Assembly: GCF_023065955.2 (NCBI RefSeq)
Contig: NW_026622808.1
Span: 39,754,475-39,818,474, forward strand
Direction of reading: 5' to 3'
From: Ursus arctos
Lineage: Eukaryota > Chordata > Mammalia > Carnivora > Ursidae
Length of the DNA: 64,000 bases
Shown piece by piece: positions 56,259-64,000 of this stretch. The notes under the pieces were generated by a model. It saw only the letters and a program-made list of their open reading frames with translations. It did no database searches and had not been told where the DNA came from. The position numbers were made by a program, and so were the translations under genes. The first letter of the stretch is position 1. Each line of letters opens with the position of its first letter.

Positions 56259-56960
56259 AAAAGTAGCACAAATACTATGCAGGTGTAAAAATGTATGAAC
56301 TAAATTTACATATATCACTAAGGATAAATCTCAAAACAGTATCTCAAGCAAATTACAGATGGATGTGTGTGCTACAATACTATTTACATAAAGCATGAAT
56401 TAATACAAAACAGTACTACATAGTGCTTTTGAATATATTTATAGTAAGGATATAAAATTAGACACTTGAAATGACAAAAAATAGTTCGTGAGGATGTATG
56501 AAAGGATTTTTTTTGCATCACTGTGCATAGAACAAAAAACAAAGGAAGCATAATTTTAAAATTACCCATTGTGTAGCTATTAAAAAGAATAAATTAGGAT
56601 TATATGAATTGCAGGGATTTCTGTAAGATATACTCTTGAGGAAAGAATTACTATTAATAATTTCATTATTTTAAAAAGTCTCACCAATCCCTATAAATGT
56701 ACACATACATGTATGTGTTCGTATATGGACCATGGGGAAAAAAGCATGGAAGGATGCATACTAGGTCATTACTGTGGATCATCCTGGAGTGGGGTGGAAG
56801 AGAGGAGTAAAGGAGAAGAGGGAGCCAAATAAAAAAGGGTGGGGCTAATAAGACTGCAATTAAAAACCTTCCACTATCTGTGTCATTTATGTATTTAGGT
56901 GAAATTATGTGTAAAAGGGAATTTCAAAAAAGAATGTATACTATATAAAAATGGCTTTTT
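56259..56960 (+). mobile_element. Old L1-type 3' ends
   Basis: 'ATTACAGATGGATGTGTGTG', 'TGTGTAGCTATTAAAAAGAA' and 'GGATCATCCTGGAGTGGGGT' resemble L1M 3' regions, possibly two overlapping pieces. Confidence 0.55.
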
Positions 56961-57415
56961 GTATATGTATATAATCATGATTTTGTTAAAAAGGTGATAG
57001 GAACCTGATGTCATTGAGCATATCCATTCATATTAGTGACTCTTCTCTAACCTCGCTAAAACAAGCTGATTTTGTTGTTTGGCTTTCCACATAGTGTGAC
57101 TCCAGGGAGAAAACTCCCTGGTTAGTACTGTACAAATAACCTGCTGTATAGATGTAAAATATCATTGTAAACAAATAGGATGACATTCTAATAGATTTTT
57201 CTTTTTAAGGAAGTGAGGAAGAGAGAAAGCCAACCTATCAGATCCTCCTGGAATGGGGGCTTTAGGAACCTAATGCTATCTGTTCCTCTGTTCCCAAGCC
57301 CACAAACTGCTCAGACAGGGCATGAGTTTCCTGGGTTACATATTACAGTAATCCTCTGCTGCAAAGCTTGGAACCAGTTAGTTCTATAAACTTGACATAT
57401 AACTCCAGTCAGTTC

Positions 57416-57670
57416 GGGGCGCCTGGGTGGCTCAGTCATTAAGCGTCTGCCTTTGGCTCAGGGCGTGATCCTGGGGTCCTGGGATCAAGCCCCACATCAG
57501 GTTCCTCTGCTGAGAACCTGCTTCTTCCTCTCCTTCTCCCTCTGCTTGTGTTCCCTCTCTCGCTGGCTGTCTCTCTCTCTGTCAAATAAATAGATAAAAT
57601 CTTAAAAAAAAAAAAAAAAGAATTGGGATGCTATAATAAACTCCCTTAAAAAAAAAAAAAAACAAAAAAA
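57416..57670 (+). mobile_element. CAN-SINE with 3'-transduced segment
   Basis: Full SINE to its A-tail (about 57604-57619), then 28 bp of non-SINE sequence (GAATTGGGATGCTATAATAA and on), then a second A-rich tail (57648-57670). The perfect target duplication AACTCCAGTCAGTTC lies at 57401-57415 and 57671-57685, outside both tails. Confidence 0.9.
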
Positions 57671-57739
57671 AACTCCAGTCAGTTCATCACTGAGGTCCAC
57701 TTCACAAATATCTGTTCCTGGGTAAGCCGCTATGAATAA

Positions 57740-58050
57740 GGGGCTTATTATGAGCAAAGTCAGTGGTATCTTCCTTTTGCATTGTGCTCAAACTGCCCTC
57801 AGTTACTTTTACCTCCCACAATAGATCTTGTCTTTTCTGGTCTTCAAGCCCTTGCACATGCTTTTTTCCTTTGGCTAGAAACTTTTCTAGGCTGGAAAAG
57901 TGCGTTTCCATGTCCCCGTTGCACTCTGCACTCCCCTTTATGTGTTTGCCTCCCTCACTAACCCATCAGCTGTACAGGAGCAACCAGTGTGTATGTCTTC
58001 ACTGTAGAATCTCCACACTCAACCTGACACATACTGGTTGAATAAATTTT
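57740..58050 (+). mobile_element. L2 LINE 3' end
   Basis: 'TCTTCAAGCCCTTGCACATG', 'TTCCTTTGGCTAGAAACTTT' and the end 'GACACATACTGGTTGAATAA' follow the L2 3' terminus. Confidence 0.8.
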
Positions 58051-58740
58051 AAAATGTCTTATGAATCTTCCTCTACCATGTTACAAAAGTTCTTTCTACC
58101 ATCTTGTCTCAACTAAGGTTTTGACAACCTTTCTTCTAATCTGAAAGCTTAAGATGAGGGTTGGAAACTGGGTTCTCTACCACCCTTTTTATTTTGCTGT
58201 GACTCAGTTACCTCGTCTTAACCTATCTAAACTTTAATTTGCTCATCTAATAAAATGGAACTCATGATACTACTGCCTACTTCAAGGTTTATGGCATGAT
58301 GTTCAGTGCTCACATTGCAGCATATGTTCTATGTGAACATTGATAGAGTGTATACAGAGTTCTCATCTCAAGGCCAGGTACTTTTATTATTACTAAAACC
58401 TTTGCCAATCATTTGTACCATCTTTTCTTGCCATTAAGTTTGCCCCTCTTTCATAGTAGCTTCAGCCCCAGGCTCCTTTAACTGTCTATCCTTTGGAACT
58501 TATCATTGGCCATTTCAAAGTTACTCTTACTAACTTCTAAACTACCCCTTGACTTTTGGCTTTGCTGTCCTTGTTCATTCCTAGCTTTTGGTAACTTTGA
58601 CCAGAAGCTTTACTTTCTTCCACTTTCTAGCTGCTAGGGAAAATCACAAAGCTAATTCAGCACAGGCTGTGCCAGATTTGCTGGGGTGACTAAGAGAATC
58701 TTTCTGATAGCGTGGCAGTCTTCTTTTGTTCTTTTAAAAA
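58051..58740. other. Unclassified intronic sequence, possibly old LINE
   Basis: Weak MIR/L2-like blocks at 58190-58300. Nothing firm. Confidence 0.4.
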
Positions 58741-58744
58741 GTGG

Positions 58745-58895
58745 ATTCTTGACCCAGGAATTATCTGTACCACAATTATCTGCAGAACTTTTGAAACTGC
58801 AGATGTCTGAATCCCACTCTTTAGTCCTAAGGAGATTTGCAAGGTGTGGGGACTGAACATACCTATTTTTTAAAAGCCTTGGTTGTTCTTTTGGA
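58745..58895 (+). mobile_element. MER5-like hAT remnant
   Basis: 'TATCTGCAGAACTTTTGAAA', 'GTCTGAATCCCACTCTTTAG' and 'AAGGAGATTTGCAAGGTGTG' follow MER5 order loosely. Confidence 0.5.
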
Positions 58896-58949
58896 AACTA
58901 GGCTTAAGAACCCTTTTCAATTAAGTTCCTGACAGCAGCTGTTTTATAT

Positions 58950-60030
58950 GCTTTCCCTTGTCCTCAAGCCCCTTAAAATTACTCTGTACAAAGCTTAGTT
59001 TCCCCTTCAAACTAGAGCATTCTACAGACTTCCCAATTTCTTTTATTGTTCCATCATTCTCCCATACACTAGCTCAGAATCCTGGCATTGTTTCTGAATC
59101 TTGTGTCTTCTTTGCCTGTAGTCGTTCAGGTCATTTGTCTCCTTTCCCGGCTCCTGCTTGTTTCTGTTGTCCAGTTAGAGCATCACACTAGCCTCCACTT
59201 CTGGCCACCGTATGCTGCCACCCCACTGCCTCCAGAATATTATTCTGTTACAGCTTTGTTCTTCTCCTGCTTTTAGAAGGCTATACCATACTACAGAATA
59301 AAGTCTGAAATGCTTAATTGTATACCTGAGGCCCTCAAAAATGTGGACTCAATTCAAACTTTTGATTTTGTTTCCCATTCCTTTCCTTAATATATGTCAA
59401 GCTGTTAACTAGATTATAAGATGGTGTATAGAAAAGATTCTCTTGAATCCTAGCACTGCCACTTGCCAAAGGTATGATCTCAAGCAAGTTACTTTAGCCT
59501 CTGACCTTATCTTATCTGTCTCCTCTGTAAAATAAGACATAAAAATGACTATTTACATGGTTTGTCATAAGTAGCTAGTTAACATGTATAGTGTAATTAG
59601 CATGGGGCCTGGCACCTAGAGGGCCTTGAGATATATTCTTTACCTGCTCCCTCCAATCTTCCTCCAGCTGCCCTCCTAAGATGTGCACTCTCTTACATCC
59701 TTCTCTTTGTTTCTTTGCTCATGCCATTCTCTCAGCCTTTCCTTCCATTTCCAGCTTTTGAAATCTTATTCTTTTTTACCCGTTTTAATAAATCCTTCCC
59801 CGCCCTTGTCCATTCCAAATTCCCATAGTGTTTTGTACCTTTTGTAGCATTTGTGAAAAATTTTCTCCTTTGCTGTTATGTTAGATATTTCTTGTTCTCT
59901 CTACAAAATAAATTGAAATCTCCTCAAGGACAAGGACCTAGTCATAGTCATCTTGGTTTTATTCATCTTTACCAGCATACTGCTTTGTAGCCAGCAGGTT
60001 CTCAGTGAATATTTAGCAAACAGGTAAAAC
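58950..60030 (+). mobile_element. L2/L3 (CR1-type) LINE 3' region, interrupted by MIR
   Basis: 'CATACTACAGAATAAAGTCT', 'TGAGGCCCTCAAAAATGTGG', and after the MIR 'TTTGCTCATGCCATTCTCTC' and 'CAAGGACAAGGACCTAGTCA'. This is the CR1-family 3' order. Confidence 0.65.
59440..59640 (+). mobile_element. MIR SINE
   Basis: 'AATCCTAGCACTGCCACTTG', 'TCTCAAGCAAGTTACTTTAG' and 'GGGGCCTGGCACCTAGAGGG'. Confidence 0.8.
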
Positions 60031-60596
60031 CAAAGAACCACTCCTCCTTGTGCATAAATTGAAAAATAAGCTCACAAGCAGTATTGCTCCATTGTTGCTA
60101 GAGAAATAAAGTAGCAAATGAATTCACATACCTAGAGAAAGGATTCTTCCCACCAAATTAATAGCTAGAAACAGGATTCCTGGGAGAAATAGCTGATTAT
60201 GGGTCTAGTCAGGAAATGTACAGGTTGAGCCTAGAAGATTTTGTCGTGTATAAAGCAATGAAGCTATCTAAGATTGCTAGGGTTCTGTTGGAAAACCCAA
60301 GAACTAACATGAAGTTCTAATTGATCAAAGATGGGACAGTTTGAGGATCAATAAAAATAACATCAGTGGATTGAAATATATCAACTGTGCTTAAATCCAT
60401 GAACTTAAATGATACTAAAAGAAAGCAAAAAGATTTGATCACCCTTGGAAGAATCTAAAACCTAGATAAAACATCCTGAAAACATGGAAGTAATGAGAAA
60501 GAATAAAGTGTTTATGCTACCTTTCCTGGAGAGAATTATTCCTGACATAAACAAGTAGTTGAGGAGGGAAGACTTTTTATTACTGAACTCTAGCTC
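60031..60596. other. Unclassified intronic sequence
   Basis: No gene or repeat recognised. Confidence 0.5.
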
Positions 60597-60613
60597 ATAA
60601 ATGAAGACAACGG

Positions 60614-60820
60614 GGGCGCCTGGGTGGCACAGTGGTTAAGCGTCTGCCTTCGGCTCAGGGCGTGATCCCCGCGTTATGGGATCGAGCCCCACATCAGGCT
60701 CCTCTGCTATGAGCCTGCTTCTTCCTCTCCCACTCCCCCTGCTTGTGTTCCCTCTCTCGCTGGCTGTCTCTATCTCTGTCGAATAAATAAATAAAATCTT
60801 AAAAATAAATAAATAAATAA
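60614..60820 (+). mobile_element. CAN-SINE, very young (bear-type) copy
   Basis: Complete, with an (AAAT)n tail. Perfect 17-bp target duplication ATAAATGAAGACAACGG (60597-60613, 60821-60837). Confidence 0.97.
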
Positions 60821-60944
60821 ATAAATGAAGACAACGGTAGAATATCAATACAAAAATATCTCTTTAGATTTAAAATATTACTTGTCTATTCAGCTAACTT
60901 TTCCTGCCTCTTTTCTGACTTTAAAAAAAGAAGAGGTCTCTGAG

Positions 60945-61073
60945 GAGCACCTGGGTGGCTCACTCAGTCAAGCGTCCAACCCTTGATCTCAGCTCAGGTC
61001 TTGATCTCAGGGTCCCGAGTTCAAGCCCCACATTGGGCTCCATGCTGGGTGAGGAGCCTACTTAAAAAAAAAA
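60945..61073 (+). mobile_element. CAN-SINE, short older type
   Basis: 'GAGCACCTGGGTGGCTCACT', 'GTGAGGAGCCTACTTAAAAA'. Confidence 0.9.
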
Positions 61074-61074
61074 T

Positions 61075-61262
61075 TGGGGCACTTGGGTGGATCAGTCAGT
61101 TAAGCGTCTGCCTTCGGCTCAGGTCATGATCTCAAGGTCTTGGGATCGAGCCCTAAGTACGGTTCTCTGCTCAGTGGAGAGTCTGCTTCTCCCTCTGCCT
61201 CTCCCCTGGTCACGCTTTCTCTCACTCATAAATACATAAAATCTTTTAAAAAAAATAAAATC
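61075..61262 (+). mobile_element. CAN-SINE
   Basis: 'GGGGCACTTGGGTGGATCAG' to 'ATAAAATCTTTTAAAAAAAA'. Inserted directly at the tail of the previous SINE. Confidence 0.92.
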
Positions 61263-61943
61263 TTTGAGTCAAAAGCTTTATGAAATGAAAAAAATCAAGG
61301 ATGAAAGTTTGGTAGCTCTTTTATCTTAGATTGCAGTCAAAAGACAAATAATTCCCCAGTTTGGAAACGTTAACACTTCTCATTTAGTTCTTGGTTTCTT
61401 AGATGTTTCTTGTATTTTTATGGTCTCACTCATTGTACTTCTATTACTGCCCGTCATTTCAAGGGATCCTTCGAACTACTCAAATATAAAATAGTGTTGA
61501 CCTTCCTACTCAATGCAGGAACAGAGCTAGAACCAGACTACAACATACCCCAGAAGTTTCAGTCTCCCAGTCTAGGGCCTTAAATAGCTTTTAAGCTAAT
61601 CACAGTGAACATGGGTCTTTTAAGTAATGTTTATGTGAAGCAACAGAAAAGGCTGACTTCATACCATAAAGTAAACATATTAACTCAAGAGCAAAATAAA
61701 TAACCTGTATAAGATAAGATAGAGGGAAAAACCCACAAATGACAGTTTGGGTAGTCTTCATCTTGATTTTTAATAAAGTCTCATAACTACAAGTAATTGT
61801 AGATTTTTCTCCATAGATACCTTGTTTTTTCGATTCAGACACACCCGTTTTTCATGTTCAAACATTTCTGAAATTTGCATGTAGCTTGCAGTGCATGTGT
61901 ACAGGTTTCCTTGCTGTCAGAAAGTAGATCATTCTGTGACACT
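61263..61943. other. Unclassified intronic sequence
   Basis: No gene or repeat recognised. Confidence 0.5.
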
Positions 61944-62079
61944 TTTTTTTTTTTTTTTAAAGTAGGCTCCATGCCCAGAATGGAGCCCAATGCAGCGGCT
62001 CAGACTCACGACCCGGAGATTGAGACCTGAGCTGAAATCAAGAGTCTGATGCTCAGTCGACTGAGCCACCCAGGCACCC
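61944..62079 (-). mobile_element. CAN-SINE, short older type, antisense
   Basis: T18 then 'AAAGTAGGCTCCATGCCCAG', ending GAGCCACCCAGGCACCCC. Confidence 0.9.
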
Positions 62080-62515
62080 CCTATGCAACCTTTTAAAATT
62101 GGTGTCAAGTGAAGAAACAATTACCATTAATTTACATGGAAAAATTTTTTTAGAGTTCCCCGACCCCAAAAGTCACCTCTTAGGCTTTTCTGATACCTAA
62201 GGACATGTCTTGCCAATGGATACACAAAATAAATCAAGATAAAGCACAGATGTTCACAGACACGGTTCAAAGCTATGGCGGCTGGATGCTGAGATGCCGA
62301 GTGCAGTTTGTGGGGGAGGAACTTGGCGGGGCCACTCTTAATGCCTTTGTAACAGCTCACTGCAAAACACACACTGAATGCTATTTGTGCTTTTCACCTT
62401 TTTTCATAATAAGCAAAAATCCTCTTTGGATTTCTTTTGATTAGAAAAACAGGTGCTAATGTAGATCTTTCATAAAAGTGAAGTGATGTAACATAAACTT
62501 TTAAAAAAGCAAAGT
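62080..62515. other. Unclassified intronic sequence with a GC-richer patch
   Basis: 62265-62345 is GC-richer than its surroundings (GGCGGCTGGATGCTGAGATG and on). No splice-flanked ORF or known domain. Confidence 0.4.
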
Positions 62516-62516
62516 G

Positions 62517-62698
62517 GGGGGCACCTGGGTAGCTCAGTTGGTTAAGCCTCTGACACTTGATTTCAGCTTCGGTCATGATCTCAGGGTCTTGAGATCAAGC
62601 CCCATGTCTGTGCTGGGTGTGGAGCCTGCTTAAGATTCTCTCTCCCCTCCCTATGCCTCCCCCCCGCCCCCCCGCTGTCAAAAAAAGAAAAAAAAAAG
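62517..62698 (+). mobile_element. CAN-SINE
   Basis: 'GGGGGCACCTGGGTAGCTCA' head, a short CT middle and an A-rich tail. Flanks AAAAAAGCAAAGTGG and AAAAAAGCGGAAGG. Confidence 0.91.
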
Positions 62699-62883
62699 CG
62701 GAAGGTACCTGTATTTAATGTGGCAGTGACCCTGCAGCCTTTTTATCCTGCCCGAGAAACTTTCAAATTGTGTGTTTTATAATCAGTTTTGTCTTTGAGT
62801 CTTGGAAATATAGTAAATAATATTTCTGGGTAAATTTTGAGAGCACGATTTGTTTACAAAGTGATTCATAGAATATTTGAGAG

Positions 62884-63186
62884 CAGTATTTTCCAAAGTA
62901 TTTTTTCATAATACCATATATATCATGCATATAATACTGTAATATCAGTTCTTGTGTAAGCGTTCTGAAAACGGGGGACAGAGATGCTCAATGGTTAAAT
63001 AAGTTTGGAAAATGCATCTTACTTCAAGAGCCTCATTGATGGATAAAAAGCCCATTAAGCTCTGAGAAAGACTGGTTTAAAAAAATAAAAACTCTTTCAG
63101 TCTCTTCTAACCAAATATTTTCCAAACTTTCTGACCCCAAAATCCTTTTGTTTAACATCTGCTAGCACTCCATTTGGGAAATACTG
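62884..63186. mobile_element. Candidate hAT (MER1-like) non-autonomous DNA transposon
   Basis: About 303 bp bounded by near-perfect terminal inverted repeats: CAGTATTTTCCAAA (62884-62897) and TTTGGGAAATACTG (63173-63186), one mismatch in 14. hAT-Charlie elements begin CAG. The 8-bp flanks do not match, as expected for an old copy. Confidence 0.55.
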
Positions 63187-63189
63187 CTA

Positions 63190-64000
63190 TGTAAAGTTGA
63201 TTAATGTAAGTATTAAAACAAAACATTTTTATCAGGTTGTTTTAAGTACTTTCCCATTGCAAATTAAAAAGACAACTAATAATTCTATGCATCTGTGTAT
63301 CTAGTTGTCCCAAGAACCTTTTCAAAGGCAGGGCTGGCTAGACTAGATTGTCAGCTTAATCAGACGTGGTCTTTAATTGCCTTCAGTATTACAGCAACCC
63401 TGTGCTGCCCAGTCAATATTAGCCCTTGATTCATTTCACAGATTTGTACAGCAGTCCAGTTGCTGGGCTTTGGGGTGATATATCTGAGCAATGGAAATTC
63501 TGGTGTAATATATCACAGCTTGTTAGTTCTGGCACTGCAATTTTATTCTGTAACTCACTGCACCTACTTTTAAAAACTTTATTATCAATATAAATATATT
63601 GGTCAGGTGTCAGTATTGCTGGATCTTCTTGTACTGTTCTCCTGTATTTATTATAGCCTGTTTATAGAAAATCTCTGGGGGAGTCATAGAGCTGGGATAA
63701 ATCTGTCCCTTCCCTGTGTTCTACCAGGGAAAAGAGGGAGTTAGGTAGTTCTTACAAGTGTAGGTGAACCCTACTGTACTCAAAGTAAGAGACATCTTCA
63801 TCCTGGGTAACGTAAGCTGTAAAGTATTAACCAGACGTGTTTTTCTGCATATTTAGTAATCGTTCATTAAATGCCTAATTTGTACCAGATAACTCTGCCA
63901 AGTGTGGGATTTAAAAAGTGAAAAGCAACCAATCCTTGTCCTTCTCACAGAGTTGACTCTAACCAGTGAGACAGTGGTTGTGTAAGTGATAAATATTCAC
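63190..64000. other. Repeat-poor intronic sequence at window end
   Basis: No SINE, LINE or exon recognised. Confidence 0.5.

Larger units (their letters stand above)
49389..64000 (+). other. SLMAP: SLMAP intron downstream of the FHA exon (partial)
   Basis: It begins with the donor GTACGG. I looked for the expected next coding segment (VTHGCIVSTIK) in all + frames by eye and did not find it, so the intron runs past the window end. It holds the GDI2 pseudogene, L1, L2, SINE and hAT remnants. Confidence 0.85.

Noticed and set aside
62265..62345. GC-rich patch as a possible CpG island or promoter
   Set aside because: Only about 80 bp with few CpGs, and no adjacent exon or initiator-type sequence that I can support.
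49389..64000. A second SLMAP exon
   Set aside because: I searched by eye for the expected THGCIVSTIKLFLPDG coding segment and did not find it. Its absence is consistent with a long intron.

Overview
This is nuclear DNA from a carnivoran mammal, and most likely from the bear lineage. The marker is the dense tRNA-Lys-derived CAN-SINE family: about 57 copies recur on both strands, beginning GGGGCGCCTGGGTGGC and ending in an (AAATAA)n plus A-rich tail. A younger subfamily starts 'GCCTGGGTGGCACAGCGGTTAAG' in two overlapping stretches and carries 'GCTATGAGCCTGCTTC'. It resembles the giant panda/bear SINEC subfamily, so Ursidae is my best guess. That genus-level placement is inference; Carnivora is secure. 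Nothing bacterial, viral or operon-like is present.

The only functional coding sequence I can support is one 148-bp internal exon of SLMAP (sarcolemma-associated protein) at 49241-49388 on the + strand. It encodes the C-terminal half of the FHA domain and has canonical AG/GT splice sites. The window is therefore about 49 kb of the large intron before that exon (probably intron 1), the exon, and about 14.6 kb of the next intron. The following exon is not in the window.

The introns are almost entirely old interspersed repeats cut up by SINEs. L1 pieces lie on both strands at 0-0.6, 6.1-9.2, 20.3-21.9, 29.3-30.9, 32.7-33.3, 41.1-43.7, 48.2-49.1, 51.7-52.6 plus 55.7, and 56.3-57 kb. L2/CR1-type LINEs lie at 3.0-3.6, 14.2-15.4, 28.3-29.3, 31.1-32.1, 35-35.6, 46.4-46.7, 57.7-58.1 and 59-60 kb. 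There are many MIRs and a few hAT (MER5/MER1-like) DNA-transposon remnants. Two processed pseudogenes are embedded: a 5'-truncated PDHA1 copy (25.6-26.5 kb) and a nearly full-length GDI2 copy (52.66-55.73 kb). The GDI2 copy landed inside an L1 and was then hit by three SINEs and a small orphan insertion. The 17.1-19.4 kb stretch and the last 0.8 kb are comparatively repeat-poor.

I found no undescribed gene system. The most unusual structure is a perfect 105-bp inverted repeat (24409-24513 and 26912-27016) enclosing 2.4 kb. A 19-bp direct repeat abuts its left junction. This looks like the scar of a local inversion or a templated insertion. Next in interest are a SINE that appears to carry a 3'-transduced segment (57416-57670), an A-tailed 84-bp orphan insertion (55166-55249), and a tail-to-tail SINE pair able to form a long hairpin (29534-29825).
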